From NCBI RefSeq assembly GCF_002583555.1, contig NZ_BEGX01000006.1, positions 62,001 to 126,000 on the forward strand: a DNA stretch of 64,000 bases, written 5' to 3'. The position numbers and the translations under genes were made by a program. Positions 14,086 to 22,652 of the stretch are shown here, in pieces. This DNA is from Pseudonocardia sp. N23. Lineage in GTDB: Bacteria > Actinomycetota > Actinomycetes > Mycobacteriales > Pseudonocardiaceae. Positions within the stretch are counted from its first letter, which is position 1, and the number at the start of each line of letters is the position of its first letter. The notes beneath the pieces were generated by a model, which saw only the letters and a list, made by a program, of their open reading frames with translations, was not told where the DNA came from and made no database searches.

Positions 14086-15170
14086 CGCCCGCGGCCGGGT
14101 ACCGGCTCCGCGGCGTACTGCTGCCCGACGGCGAGTCCGGCGAGATCCACATCGACGGCGACGGCCGCATCGCCGCCGAGGGCACCGCCGGGGCGGAGAC
14201 GCTGGTCGACGGCGGCTGGATCCTCCCCGGCCTGGTCGACGCGCACTGCCACGTCGGTCTCGGCCCCGACGGCGGGGTCTCCCTGGAGGAGGCCACCGAG
14301 CAGGCCCTCACCGACCGCGACAACGGCACGCTGCTCATCCGCGACTGCGGATCGCCGATCGACACCACGCCCCTGCAGGTCCGCGACGATCTTCCCGAGA
14401 TCATCCGCGCCGCCCGCCACCTGGCGCGCCCCAAGCGCTACATCTCCGGCATCTCGATCGACCTGGACGATCCCGCCCTGCTGCCCGAGGCCGTCGCCGA
14501 ACAGGCTGCCGCGGGCGACGGCTGGGTCAAGCTCGTCGGCGACTGGATCGACCGCGGCGAGGGCGACCTCGCCCCGCTGTGGCCCGACGACGTCCTCGCC
14601 GAGGCCATCCGCGTCGCCCACGACGCCGGAGCCCGCGTCACCGCCCACGTCTTCGGCACCGACGCCCTGCCCGGGCTCATCGGCGCGGGGATCGACTGCA
14701 TCGAGCACGGCACCGGCCTCACCGACGACCTCATCGCCGAGATGGCCGCCCGCGGCACCGCCCTGGTGCCGACGCTGATCAACGTCGAGACCTTCCCCGA
14801 GATCGCCGACCGCGCCACCCGCTACCCGGCCTACGCCACCCACATGCGCGACCTGCACCGCACCGCGGGCGATGTCGTCCGCCGGGCCGGCGAGGCCGGG
14901 GTGCGGGTCTTCGCGGGCACCGACGCCGGCGGCGGCATCCGCCACGGCCGCATCGCCGACGAGATCGCCGCACTCGCCGCGGTCGGGCACCCCGACCCCC
15001 TCGGCGCCGCGAGCTGGGCCGCCCGGGAGTGGCTCGGCCGTCCCGGGCTCACCCCCGGCGCCCCCGCCGACCTGGTCGTCTACCGCGACGACCCGCGCGC
15101 CGACGTCACGGTGATCCGGGAGCCGGCGTTGATCGTGCTCCGCGGACAGGTCGTCCACGCGGCGGCCTGA
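14082..15170 (+). CDS. Amidohydrolase family protein (imidazolonepropionase-like)
   Basis: 362 residues, GTG start overlapping the ffh stop by four bases. A metal-dependent hydrolase TIM barrel: HCH at 55-57 (VDAHCHVG), a Lys in GWVKLVGDW as candidate bridging ligand, His in ARVTAHVFG, His in CIEHGTG, and Asp in FAGTDAGGG. The C-terminal beta sandwich ends PADLVVYRDDPRADVTVI. Such enzymes open cyclic amides or deacetylate; the substrate is not predictable here. A related amidohydrolase gene follows ffh in M. tuberculosis, so the placement is ancestral rather than acquired. Confidence 0.88.
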   Translation: MTPAAGYRLRGVLLPDGESGEIHIDGDGRIAAEGTAGAETLVDGGWILPGLVDAHCHVGLGPDGGVSLEEATEQALTDRDNGTLLIRDCGSPIDTTPLQVRDDLPEIIRAARHLARPKRYISGISIDLDDPALLPEAVAEQAAAGDGWVKLVGDWIDRGEGDLAPLWPDDVLAEAIRVAHDAGARVTAHVFGTDALPGLIGAGIDCIEHGTGLTDDLIAEMAARGTALVPTLINVETFPEIADRATRYPAYATHMRDLHRTAGDVVRRAGEAGVRVFAGTDAGGGIRHGRIADEIAALAAVGHPDPLGAASWAAREWLGRPGLTPGAPADLVVYRDDPRADVTVIREPALIVLRGQVVHAAA

Positions 15171-15252
15171 CCGTTCCCCCGGCCGGGGGGAGCGGCGGCC
15201 TGACACGCCCTCCCGGCAGTCCGGTGGGCGCGGACGCAGGTAGCGTCGTGTC

Positions 15253-16896
15253 GTGCGATCACCGGACGGCGACCCCCGGCCCGTACCCGATCTCGCCGGG
15301 TCGCCCGCAGGCGGAACGGACCCGGCGCCCGGTTCCGACGCAGCCGCGGGTTCCCGTGTCGCGGGTTCCGATGGCGCGGGTTCCCGTGCCGCGGGTTCTC
15401 GGACCGCCGGTTCCGCGGCCACCGGTTCCGCATCTGCCGTGGACTCTGCTCCCGTGGACGCTGCTCCGGTGGACGCCGCCGCAGTCGGCCGTGCCCGGAT
15501 GGAGGGTGACCGGACGGACGGTGCCCGGACGGAGGGTCCTCCGGCCGTCGACGGTGCGACGGGGGAGTCGGCGGGCCCGGAGGCAACCTCGGGCGGTGGT
15601 CCCGGTGACGGGCCGGGCGCTGATCAGCCCGACCCTGATCAGCCCGACCCTGATCGCGCCGACCCTGATCGCGCCGACCCTGATCGCGCCGACCCTGATC
15701 GCGCCGATCCCGATCGCGCCGACCCTGATCGCGCCGATCCCGATCGCTCCGGCCCCGATCCGGTCGACCCCGACCCGGCCGGGACTCGTGCTGTCGATCC
15801 CGGTCGCGCCGACGCCGTCGCAGGCAGGTCGCCGGAGTCGGACACGTCGCCCTCGTCCGCGCCGGTCGGCGGGCCTGCGCAGTACGGGCCGCCGACCGGG
15901 TCGCCGACATACGGAGCGCAGACGTACGCGAATGCGACGCCGTACCCGGGTACGCAGCCGTATCCGGGGCAGTCGGCGTACCCCGGCCAGCAGCCGTATC
16001 CGGGGCAGTCGTCGTTTCATGGTCAGCCGTACGCGGGTCCGTACGTGGCTCCCGGCCGGCCGTACGCCGCGGCCCCGGCGGATGCCTGGCCGCCTGGGCC
16101 GGGCGGGGTGCCGCGTGTCGGGCCCGGCGTCATCGGACCGCCGCCGGTCACGATGGCCGGTCCCGGGGCACGCGGCGGACTGCCGGCCTCCGAGCCGCGC
16201 CGCCCGCATCGTTGGGGCTTCCCCGCCTACCTGCTGGTCGAGGGGGTCTTCCTCGGCGTCTCGGCGCTGCTGGGCTGGCTGCTCCTGAGGGGGACGCCGC
16301 CGGGCGTCTGGACCGTTGCGATCCTGCTCGGCCTCCCGACGTTGTGTGCGGCAACGGTCGCGATCGTCGTGACGGTCGTCCGCGGCAACGGACCCCGCAT
16401 CGATCTCGGGCTGCGCTTCTCGTGGCACGACGTCGGGCTGGGTGTCGCGTTCGGTGTCGGGGGGCTGGTGCTCAGCGTCCCTGCGGCACTGATCTACATC
16501 GCGATCGTCGGCGCGGAGAACGCCAACTCCGCGGTGGGCGACGTCTTCGAGAACCTCACCGCGACCCCGGCGCAGGCTTTCCTGGTGTTCGCGCTGGTGG
16601 CGCTCGTCGCGCCGTTCTGCGAGGAGGTCGTCTACCGCGGCCTGCTGTGGGGCGCGATGGAGAAGCACGGCGCGAACCGCTGGGTGGCGTTCGCGTTGAC
16701 GACGATCATCTTCGCCCTCGCCCACTTCGAGTTCACCCGGACGCCGCTGCTGCTGATCGTCGCGATCCCGATCGGGCTGGCCCGCGCGCTCACCGGGAAC
16801 CTGACCGCCAGCATCGTCGCCCACCAGATCAACAACCTGCTCCCGGCGCTCGCGCTGGCGCTGTCGCTGATGGGCGCGCTGCCCGGCGCGACGTAG
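15253..16896 (+). CDS. CPBP-family intramembrane metalloprotease with long disordered N-terminus
   Basis: 547 residues, GTG start. Residues 1-310 are low complexity: Ala/Gly/Ser/Asp-rich, eight DPDRA-type pentapeptide repeats (about 127-166), then YPGQ-type repeats. The C-terminal 235 residues hold about seven membrane segments with the three CPBP (Rce1/Abi) motifs: CEEVVYRG near 455, FALAHFEF near 489 and the His of AHQINN near 522. The family cleaves or binds membrane substrates; many bacterial members have no known target. The cytoplasmic tail is unusually long for the family. A 188-bp gap separates it from rpsP. Confidence 0.9.
   Translation: MRSPDGDPRPVPDLAGSPAGGTDPAPGSDAAAGSRVAGSDGAGSRAAGSRTAGSAATGSASAVDSAPVDAAPVDAAAVGRARMEGDRTDGARTEGPPAVDGATGESAGPEATSGGGPGDGPGADQPDPDQPDPDRADPDRADPDRADPDRADPDRADPDRADPDRSGPDPVDPDPAGTRAVDPGRADAVAGRSPESDTSPSSAPVGGPAQYGPPTGSPTYGAQTYANATPYPGTQPYPGQSAYPGQQPYPGQSSFHGQPYAGPYVAPGRPYAAAPADAWPPGPGGVPRVGPGVIGPPPVTMAGPGARGGLPASEPRRPHRWGFPAYLLVEGVFLGVSALLGWLLLRGTPPGVWTVAILLGLPTLCAATVAIVVTVVRGNGPRIDLGLRFSWHDVGLGVAFGVGGLVLSVPAALIYIAIVGAENANSAVGDVFENLTATPAQAFLVFALVALVAPFCEEVVYRGLLWGAMEKHGANRWVAFALTTIIFALAHFEFTRTPLLLIVAIPIGLARALTGNLTASIVAHQINNLLPALALALSLMGALPGAT
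15631..15750 (+). repeat. 15-bp in-frame coding repeat (DPDRA), eight units
   Basis: Eight 15-bp units of GACCCTGATCGCGCC type with third-position variation in some copies (GATCCC, CGCTCC). They encode DPDQP once, DPDRA six times and DPDRS once within the CPBP protease tail. The 15-bp length keeps the frame whatever the copy number, so expansion or loss between strains would be tolerated. Confidence 0.92.
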
Positions 16897-16936
16897 CGAG
16901 CGGGGCCGTCCGGGGCTCGGTTGGGGAGGGCGGGGG

Positions 16937-16953
16937 GGCGTCTGGCAGAATGG
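16937..16953 (+). promoter_or_regulatory. Candidate rpsP promoter element (shared with rplS)
   Basis: The 11-mer GGCGTCTGGCA followed by GAATGG lies 131 bp before the rpsP start. The same 11-mer followed by CTATGG lies 108 bp before rplS. CAGAAT here (16946-16951) and CACTAT there occupy the same offset and could be -10 hexamers. The shared sequence suggests a common promoter or regulator of these two ribosomal-protein operons. Confidence 0.4.
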
Positions 16954-17084
16954 CGGATCGGTCCCGTGGTCGGCCCCTCTCACCGTGCCGCGACCGCAGA
17001 CGTCGAGTGAGCGCAGCCCGCAACCCCACGCGAGCCGCGCCGACTCATCGCAGCAGCACCGATCCGCGAGGAGCAGTTGGAAGC

Positions 17085-17528
17085 GTGGCCGTCAAGATCA
17101 AGCTGATGAGGCTGGGCAAGATCCGTCAGCCGTACTACCGCGTCGTCGTCGCCGATGCCCGTACCCGGCGTAGCGGGCGGGCGATCGAGACGATCGGCAA
17201 GTACCACCCGAAGAACGACCCGAGCCTGATCGAGATCGACTCGGAGCGCGCGCAGTACTGGCTGGGTGTCGGTGCGCAGCCGACCGAGTCGGTGCAGCAC
17301 CTGCTGGAGATCACCGGGGACTGGCAGAAGTTCAAGGGCCTGCCCGGCACCGAGGGCACCCTCAAGCCGCAGAAGGAGAAGGTCGACAAGCTCGCCCGGT
17401 TCCAGGCTGCGCTTGCGGCTGCCGGCGAGGAGCCGACCACCGAGGCCACCACGCCGAAGAAGAAGGCCGAGAAGCGCGCGAAGGCCGAGGAGGCCGACGC
17501 GGCCGAGGCTGAGTCGACCGAGTCGTGA
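17085..17528 (+). CDS. rpsP: 30S ribosomal protein S16
   Basis: 147 residues. The GTG at 17085 was chosen because the protein then begins with the invariant [10 protein letters not shown] and has GAGGAGCAG upstream. The S16 core ends near residue 90. The Lys/Ala/Glu-rich tail ([14 protein letters not shown]) is an extension common in actinobacteria. Part of the 30S subunit assembly core. The stop overlaps the next gene by four bases (GTGA). Confidence 0.98.
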   Translation: MAVKIKLMRLGKIRQPYYRVVVADARTRRSGRAIETIGKYHPKNDPSLIEIDSERAQYWLGVGAQPTESVQHLLEITGDWQKFKGLPGTEGTLKPQKEKVDKLARFQAALAAAGEEPTTEATTPKKKAEKRAKAEEADAAEAESTES

Positions 17529-17764
17529 GCGTCCTGGCCGACGCTCTCGAGCACCTGGTCCGCGGCATCGTCGACCATCCCGATGATGTGCGGGTCGATC
17601 TCGTGACGAACCGCCGTGGCCGGACCCTCGAGGTGCGTGTGCACCCCGAGGACCTCGGGAAGGTGATCGGCCGAGGTGGACGCACCGCGACCGCGTTGCG
17701 CACCGTCATGGGTGGCATCGGTGGTCGTGGCGTACGGGTCGATGTCGTCGACACCGACAGGTAG
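17525..17764 (+). CDS. khpA: KH-domain RNA-binding protein KhpA
   Basis: 79 residues, a single KH domain with the GxxG loop in [15 protein letters not shown]. KhpA proteins bind RNA, often with KhpB, and influence cell-wall and division genes in Gram-positive bacteria. The GTG start overlaps the rpsP stop; rpsP-khpA-rimM is a conserved actinobacterial order. Confidence 0.93.
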   Translation: MSVLADALEHLVRGIVDHPDDVRVDLVTNRRGRTLEVRVHPEDLGKVIGRGGRTATALRTVMGGIGGRGVRVDVVDTDR

Positions 17765-18308
17765 CACTGCGCCGGGGCCGGCCCGTCTGCTGGTCGGTGT
17801 CGTCGTGCGGCCGCACGGACTTCGTGGCGAGCTCGTCGTCGAGGTGCGGACCGACTCCCCCGAGGAGCGGTTCGCACCCGGCGCCGAGCTCGCTGCGCTT
17901 TCCGGAGCGAGGACGCCGGGGCCGGTTCCGCCGATGTTGACCGTCGTGGCGTCGCGCCCGCACTCGGGCCGCCTGCTCGTGACGTTCGCGCAGGCCGTCG
18001 ACCGCGACACCGCCGAGGGGCTGCGGGGGGTGCGGCTGCTCGTCGACGCCGCCGACCTCCCGCCCACCGACGACCCCGACGAGTTCCACGCCCACCAGCT
18101 CGAGGGTCTGCGGGCCGAGCTGGGCGACGGCACCGTCGTCGGGACGGTCAAGGAGATCGCGCACGGGCCCGGGGGAGAGCTGCTGGTGCTCACCCGTCCC
18201 GATCTGCCCGAGGCGCTGGTCCCGTTCGTCAGCGAGATCGTGCCGATCGTCGACCTCGAGGGTGGACGCGTCGTGCTCGACCCGCCGGAAGGCCTGTTCG
18301 ACCCCTGA
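17742..18308 (+). CDS. rimM: 16S rRNA processing protein RimM
   Basis: 188 residues from the ATG at 17742, which overlaps khpA by 23 bp; an earlier in-frame ATG at 17676 would overlap by 89 bp. The N-terminal RimM barrel contains [16 protein letters not shown], and a C-terminal PRC barrel ends [21 protein letters not shown]. It helps mature the 30S head near S19. In most relatives trmD follows directly; here a strong terminator and a different module intervene. Confidence 0.95.
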   Translation: MSSTPTGSTAPGPARLLVGVVVRPHGLRGELVVEVRTDSPEERFAPGAELAALSGARTPGPVPPMLTVVASRPHSGRLLVTFAQAVDRDTAEGLRGVRLLVDAADLPPTDDPDEFHAHQLEGLRAELGDGTVVGTVKEIAHGPGGELLVLTRPDLPEALVPFVSEIVPIVDLEGGRVVLDPPEGLFDP

Positions 18309-18320
18309 CCCGCGCTCGCG

Positions 18321-18354
18321 AAGAGGGCCCGCCGGATTCCGGCGGGCCCTCTTT
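18321..18354 (+). terminator. Rho-independent terminator after rimM
   Basis: A perfect 15-bp stem (AAGAGGGCCCGCCGG and its complement, 18321-18335 and 18339-18353) with an ATT loop and a CTTT run at the 3' end. It closes the rpsP-khpA-rimM operon 12 bp after the rimM stop. Confidence 0.88.
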
Positions 18355-18375
18355 CGTGTGCGCCCACACCTCGTC

Positions 18376-18418
18376 GTCAACTCACGTTGACGCCGGGCTT
18401 TCGTCAACGTAAGTTGAC
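18376..18418 (+). promoter_or_regulatory. Two perfect palindromic operators before the HTH gene
   Basis: Two 16-bp inverted repeats, GTCAAC-n4-GTTGAC, at 18376-18391 (spacer TCAC) and 18403-18418 (spacer GTAA). Their centres are 27 bp apart, and the second ends 3 bp before the ATG of the HTH gene. Such a pair on the start site strongly suggests autorepression by the HTH protein. It does not match the HspR or ClgR consensus. Confidence 0.72.
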
Positions 18419-18421
18419 GAC

Positions 18422-18637
18422 ATGACGGATGCGACGAGTGTCGCGGCGGCGGCGTCCAGCCGGGACCCCGCCATCGGGCTGGTGGCGGTGGCCTCCCTGC
18501 GAGGGCTGCTCGACTCACTGGAGGAGCTGCAGGTGCGCAACGCCCGCGACCAGGGCTGGTCGTGGCAGCAGATCGCCGAGGTGTTGCAGGTCAGCAAGCA
18601 GGCGGTGCACAAGAAGTACCGCCGCTACGGGTACTGA
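18422..18637 (+). CDS. Small helix-turn-helix DNA-binding protein
   Basis: 71 residues. After an Ala-rich start and a Leu-rich helix (SLRGLLDSLEELQVRNAR), the C-terminus is a sigma-70-region-4-like helix-turn-helix: WSWQQIAEVLQVSKQAVHKKY (about 46-66). Ten bp upstream of the Clp-N gene and preceded by two palindromes that are probably its own operators. Pairs of a small HTH protein with a Clp-N-domain protein recur in actinobacteria; the likely job is transcriptional control of the pair, perhaps in protein stress. No sigma region 2 is present, so it is not a sigma factor. Confidence 0.85.
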   Translation: MTDATSVAAAASSRDPAIGLVAVASLRGLLDSLEELQVRNARDQGWSWQQIAEVLQVSKQAVHKKYRRYGY

Positions 18638-18647
18638 GGGGGCGGCC

Positions 18648-19217
18648 ATGTTCGAACGGTTCACCACCGGTGCACGACGAGCTGTCGTCACCGCCCAGGA
18701 GGAGGCCCGCGACCGGCGGGCGAGCGCGATCCGCACCGAGCACCTGCTGCTCGGGCTCTACTCGGTGCCCGACTCCCTCGCGCTGCGGCTGCTCGCCGAC
18801 CGCGGCATCGACAGGGCCGAGATCGTCGCCGATGTGGGCGCGCTCGGCCCGGACCTCACGACCGAGCCCAGCGCCGAGGCCCTGGCCACCCTGGGCATCG
18901 ACCTCGACGAGGTCCGTCGGCAGGCCGAGGAGGCCTTCGGGCCGGGCGCGCTGGAACGCACGCGGGTGGGCCGCAAGGAGCGCGGCAGGCGCAAGGGGCA
19001 CATGGCGTTCCACGCGACGGCGAAGAAGGCGATGGAGCTGTCGCTGCGGGAGGCGTTGCGGCTCGGGCACGGCCACATCGGCACCGAGCACCTGCTGCTC
19101 GCACTGCTGCACCCGGGCACGGGCGCGGGCCACGACGTCCTCGCCCGCCACGGCATCACCCTCGACGACATGCGGGTGGCCGTCGCGAGCGCGGGTACCG
19201 GCGAGGCCAGCGGCTGA
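18648..19217 (+). CDS. Clp N-terminal (repeat) domain protein without ATPase
   Basis: 189 residues from the ATG at 18648. Two Clp-N repeats are visible: residues 1-40 with RRAVVTAQEEARDR and RTEHLLLGLY, and about 118-160 with KKAMELSLREALRLGHGHIGTEHLLLALL. No AAA+ modules or Walker motifs follow, so it is not an unfoldase by itself. Stand-alone Clp-N proteins may act as adaptors or decoys for ClpC substrates (family knowledge; specific role unknown). Forms a two-gene operon with the HTH gene. Confidence 0.9.
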   Translation: MFERFTTGARRAVVTAQEEARDRRASAIRTEHLLLGLYSVPDSLALRLLADRGIDRAEIVADVGALGPDLTTEPSAEALATLGIDLDEVRRQAEEAFGPGALERTRVGRKERGRRKGHMAFHATAKKAMELSLREALRLGHGHIGTEHLLLALLHPGTGAGHDVLARHGITLDDMRVAVASAGTGEASG

Positions 19218-19230
19218 CGTGCTCCCGGGC

Positions 19231-19527
19231 TCACTCGTCGAGTGTCTCCTCGCGGCCGGTCGCGGTGCTGCGTACGCCCGCCAGCTCGGCGACGTCGCCG
19301 GCGAGCGCCGTGAGATCGCCGCGGCCCGCGAGGTCGAGGGCCACGGCGGCGATGCGCCCGCCGTCGTCGGGGACGGTCTCCCGGTCGATCGCCAGGCCCT
19401 TCACAGTGGAACCGCGCTCGGTGCGCACGGTGAGGACGGTCCTCAGGACGCAGTAGCGGCCGGCGCAGCTCAGGCGCAGGGGTCGTCGCTCGACCGGAAC
19501 GCGGACACGTGCTCCTCCTCGGCCCAC
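19231..19527 (-). CDS. Small hypothetical protein, divergent from trmD
   Basis: A minus-strand frame of 98 codons from a GTG at 19527. The peptide looks protein-like rather than shadow-like: a strand-rich part ([22 protein letters not shown]) is followed by [31 protein letters not shown], a beta-alpha pattern that might be ACT- or MgtC-tail-like. I do not recognise a family. The start is uncertain; an internal GTG near 19425 would give about 64 residues. It lies 29 bp from the trmD start and fills a gap otherwise empty of genes. Confidence 0.42.
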   Translation of the reverse strand: MGRGGARVRVPVERRPLRLSCAGRYCVLRTVLTVRTERGSTVKGLAIDRETVPDDGGRIAAVALDLAGRGDLTALAGDVAELAGVRSTATGREETLDE

Positions 19528-19556
19528 CTGCCGACGCGGATGCGAGGATTCCACCG

Positions 19557-20330
19557 GTGCGGATCGACGTCGTGACAATCTTCCCCGGCTACCTCGCGCC
19601 TCTGCGCGAGGCCCTGCTGGGCCGAGCCGTAGCGTCCGGGCTGCTCGACGTGGCCGTCCACGACCTGCGCGACTGGACCCACGACGTCCATCAGGCCGTC
19701 GACGACTCGCCGTACGGCGGCGGCCCCGGCATGGTGATGCGCCCGCAGGTGTGGGGGGACGCACTCGACGCCGTCCTCGCCGCCGACCCGCGCCCGGCCC
19801 GGCTCGTCGTGCCCACGCCGGCCGGGCGGCCGTTCAGCCAGGCCGACGCGCACGCCTACGCCGCGCAGGAGCGTCTGGTCTTCGCGTGCGGCCGCTACGA
19901 GGGCATCGACCAGCGGGTCGTCGACCACTACGCGCGTTCGATGCCCGTCGACGAGGTCAGCATCGGCGACTACGTGCTGGTCGGGGGCGAGGTGGCGGTG
20001 CTCGTCGTGGTGGAGGCGGTGGCGCGGCTGCTGCCCGGTGTGCTGGGCAACCCGCGGTCCGCGGCGGAGGACTCGTTCTCCGACGGGCTGCTCGAAGGGC
20101 CCTCCTACACCCGCCCCGAGGTGTGGCGTGACCACCCGGTGCCCGAGGTGCTGCGCAGCGGCAACCATCGCGCCATCGCGCGCTGGCGTCGTGACCGCGC
20201 GCTGGAGCGGACCGCTGCGCGACGCCCGGACCTGCTCGCCGCGCTGCCCGCCGACGGGCTCGACAAGGCCGACCGCGCGTTGCTGGAGTCGTTGGCGGAC
20301 ACCGGCTCCGGTGCTCCGGACGGCAGCTGA
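19557..20330 (+). CDS. trmD: tRNA (guanine-N1-)-methyltransferase TrmD
   Basis: 257 residues. GTG at 19557 chosen because the protein then starts with the conserved [11 protein letters not shown]. The SPOUT knot is clear: [25 protein letters not shown], and [15 protein letters not shown]. It methylates G37 of tRNAs with anticodon-adjacent G to prevent frameshifting, using SAM. It is separated from rimM by 1.2 kb carrying a terminator and three unrelated genes, so it must have its own promoter here. Confidence 0.97.
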   Translation: MRIDVVTIFPGYLAPLREALLGRAVASGLLDVAVHDLRDWTHDVHQAVDDSPYGGGPGMVMRPQVWGDALDAVLAADPRPARLVVPTPAGRPFSQADAHAYAAQERLVFACGRYEGIDQRVVDHYARSMPVDEVSIGDYVLVGGEVAVLVVVEAVARLLPGVLGNPRSAAEDSFSDGLLEGPSYTRPEVWRDHPVPEVLRSGNHRAIARWRRDRALERTAARRPDLLAALPADGLDKADRALLESLADTGSGAPDGS

Positions 20331-20356
20331 CGGCCACCGGTTTCACTCCCGCCGAA

Positions 20357-20373
20357 GGCGTCTGGCACTATGG
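20357..20373 (+). promoter_or_regulatory. Candidate rplS promoter element (shared with rpsP)
   Basis: GGCGTCTGGCA followed by CTATGG, the same 11-mer as before rpsP. CACTAT at 20366-20371 could be the -10 hexamer. It lies between the trmD stop and the rplS start, suggesting that rplS is transcribed separately from trmD. Confidence 0.4.
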
Positions 20374-20481
20374 ATGAGTTGCCAGCTCCCGACATGTGCG
20401 TCGGGACAGCCCCGGCGCCAGCCCAGTCGCGTGGAGCGGCGCCCCTGCATGACCGCAATCAGACGAGGACGGACCTGCGCG

Positions 20482-20841
20482 ATGAACAGCCTTGACGAAC
20501 TGGACGCACAGAACCTGCGTTCCGACATCCCCGCCTTCCGGCCGGGCGACACGCTCAAGGTGCACGTGAAGGTCATCGAGGGCTCTCGCTCCCGGGTCCA
20601 GGTGTTCCAGGGCGTCGTCATCCGCCGTCACGGCGAGGGCGCCCGCGAGACCTTCACCGTCCGCAAGGTCTCCTTCGGTGTCGGTGTCGAGCGCACCTTC
20701 CCGGTGCACTCCCCGAACATCGACCACATCGAGGTGTTCACCCGAGGGGATGTCCGTCGGGCGAAGCTGTACTACCTCCGTGATCTTCGCGGCAAGGCCG
20801 CCAAGATCAAGGAGAAGCGGGACACCCCGAACGCGTCGTGA
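20482..20841 (+). CDS. rplS: 50S ribosomal protein L19
   Basis: 119 residues from the ATG at 20482; an in-frame ATG at 20449 would add 11 residues not typical of L19. Conserved features: [41 protein letters not shown] and [10 protein letters not shown]19 sits at the 30S-50S interface. A 151-base leader precedes it. LepB follows after 58 bp. Confidence 0.97.
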   Translation: MNSLDELDAQNLRSDIPAFRPGDTLKVHVKVIEGSRSRVQVFQGVVIRRHGEGARETFTVRKVSFGVGVERTFPVHSPNIDHIEVFTRGDVRRAKLYYLRDLRGKAAKIKEKRDTPNAS

Positions 20842-20899
20842 GCTCACCCGGCGGTGGACACGACCTCACCCTCAGGTGATCAGGCGGTGACGTAGCCTC

Positions 20900-22651
20900 G
20901 TGAGCGTGGCGCTTCCCGAGCTCCCCGACGACCGGCGGGCCCAACCCCGACGGTACGGACCGGCGAACCCGCCGCCTCCTCCTCCTGCTGGTGACGGCCG
21001 TGTGCCCGCCGACGAGGGCTGGGCGCCGGACGACGGTCGCGTCGTCGGTGGCGCAGGGCCCGTTCGGCCGCAGGTCCCCGGACGGCACGACGAGCGTCAC
21101 GGTCCTCGGCGGCAGAACGGTCGCGCTCCCGAGGCGTGGTCTCCCGACGCCGCACCCCGCCACGGACGCAACGGCCAGGGCCAGTTCGGCCAGGCCCGGT
21201 CCGACCAGGGCCGGCACGACCGGAACGGTCGCGGCCCGGTGAACCAGGGCCCGCCGCCGCGCGGATACGACGGCCCGGCCGACGATCCTCGCGGGTACGA
21301 CGGCCCGGTCGCCGACGACCGCGGTCCCGGTGACTCCCGCGACCGCACCATGCCGCAGCGGCCCGCCGGTCCGCCTCCTTCAGGAGGCAATCCCGCCGGT
21401 CCCCGCCGCGGCGTTCCCACGGACGACCCGCGCCCCAACGGCCGGCCCGGCCGTCCCGCCGGTGGACCGCCCCCCGGCCCGCGCGACCGCGTCGTCCCCG
21501 ACGACGTCTTCGCCGGGTCCGGTGCGGGCGACCCCGGCCTCGACGAGACGGCCGACCTCGGCCGCCCCGCCCACGACCGGCCCCCGGCGAACGACCGGAA
21601 CCGCGACGACGGCCCTGCCCAGCCCGCACGCCGCGACGACCGTCCTCCGCGGGAGCGGCGCGTCCGCGACGCCGCATCCGGCGTCTCCGACAGCTTCGAG
21701 ACCGGCGCCGTCCCCGGACGCCACCGCCGCCGCGCGGGCGAGTCGCCCGAGGGCAGGCCCGCGTCGTCGTACTCCTCGGAGACGAAGCAGGACGGTCGCA
21801 AGCCGAAGTCGGGTCGTCGCCGCAAGACGTCGTTCTGGAAGGAGCTGCCGCTCCTCATCGTCGTCGCGCTGCTGCTGACCTTCCTGATCCAGACGTTCCT
21901 CGCGAAGGTCTACGTCATCCCGTCCGGCTCGATGGAGCAGACGCTGCACGGCTGCACGGGCTGCAACAACGACCGGGTGCTCGTCGACAAGATCACCTAT
22001 CGGTTCTCCGACCCCACGCCGGGCGACGTCGTCGTCTTCCGTGGACCCGACAGCTGGGGTACCGAGCAGGTCGCCGTGCCGAGCAGTGCGCTCGCCCGCG
22101 GACTCCAGCAGGTCGGCTCGCTGATCGGCCTCGCCCCGCCCGACGAGAAGGACTTCGTGAAGCGGGTCATCGCCGTCGGCGGGCAGACCGTCGCGTGCTG
22201 CGACTCCCGCAACCGCGTCATGGTCAACGGCAAGCCCCTCGACGAGCCCTACATCTACTACCTGCCCGAGGCCGGACCGGCCCGCCAGGTGCCGTTCGGG
22301 CCGGTCACGGTCCCGCAGGGCGAGCTGTGGATGATGGGCGACAGCCGCAACAACTCGTCGGACTCCCGCGCCGCCGGACACGGCCCTGTGCCGGTGGAGA
22401 ACGTCATCGGCAAGGCGCGGCTCAAGGTCCTGCCGTTCGACCGCTTCGGCGTCATCTCCGCGCCCGACCCGCAGTCGCCGGAACCCGTGGGCATGGGCGG
22501 CCCCGAGGGTGCCCCGCTGGCGCTCGGCCTGCTCGGGACGTTGCCGCTCGCGATCGACCGACGCCGGCGCTCCCGGTTCTCCGCGATCGACGATCTCGAC
22601 GACTTCCTGCCGTCGCCCCCGCGCCGCCTCCCGCGGCCGTGGCGACGCTGA
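20900..22651 (+). CDS. lepB: Signal peptidase I with long disordered cytoplasmic tail
   Basis: 583 residues, about twice the usual length. Residues 1-305 are a disordered Pro/Arg/Gly/Asp-rich tail with GYDGP-type repeats. One transmembrane helix follows ([20 protein letters not shown], about 315-335). The catalytic module holds the Ser in PSGSMEQT near 344, the general-base Lys in KRVIAVGG near 420 and the [11 protein letters not shown] box near 478. After the catalytic core is a second hydrophobic stretch ([16 protein letters not shown]) and a basic C-terminus. It removes signal peptides at the outer membrane face. rnhB follows after 1 bp. Confidence 0.96.
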   Translation: MSVALPELPDDRRAQPRRYGPANPPPPPPAGDGRVPADEGWAPDDGRVVGGAGPVRPQVPGRHDERHGPRRQNGRAPEAWSPDAAPRHGRNGQGQFGQARSDQGRHDRNGRGPVNQGPPPRGYDGPADDPRGYDGPVADDRGPGDSRDRTMPQRPAGPPPSGGNPAGPRRGVPTDDPRPNGRPGRPAGGPPPGPRDRVVPDDVFAGSGAGDPGLDETADLGRPAHDRPPANDRNRDDGPAQPARRDDRPPRERRVRDAASGVSDSFETGAVPGRHRRRAGESPEGRPASSYSSETKQDGRKPKSGRRRKTSFWKELPLLIVVALLLTFLIQTFLAKVYVIPSGSMEQTLHGCTGCNNDRVLVDKITYRFSDPTPGDVVVFRGPDSWGTEQVAVPSSALARGLQQVGSLIGLAPPDEKDFVKRVIAVGGQTVACCDSRNRVMVNGKPLDEPYIYYLPEAGPARQVPFGPVTVPQGELWMMGDSRNNSSDSRAAGHGPVPVENVIGKARLKVLPFDRFGVISAPDPQSPEPVGMGGPEGAPLALGLLGTLPLAIDRRRRSRFSAIDDLDDFLPSPPRRLPRPWRR

Positions 22652-22652
22652 G

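Noticed and set aside
11997..15422. 1141-codon antisense frame over ffh and the amidohydrolase
   Set aside because: Shadow of two real genes; no recognisable motif.
18422..18637. HTH protein as a sigma factor
   Set aside because: It has only a region-4-like helix-turn-helix and is 71 residues long; regions 2 and 3 are absent.
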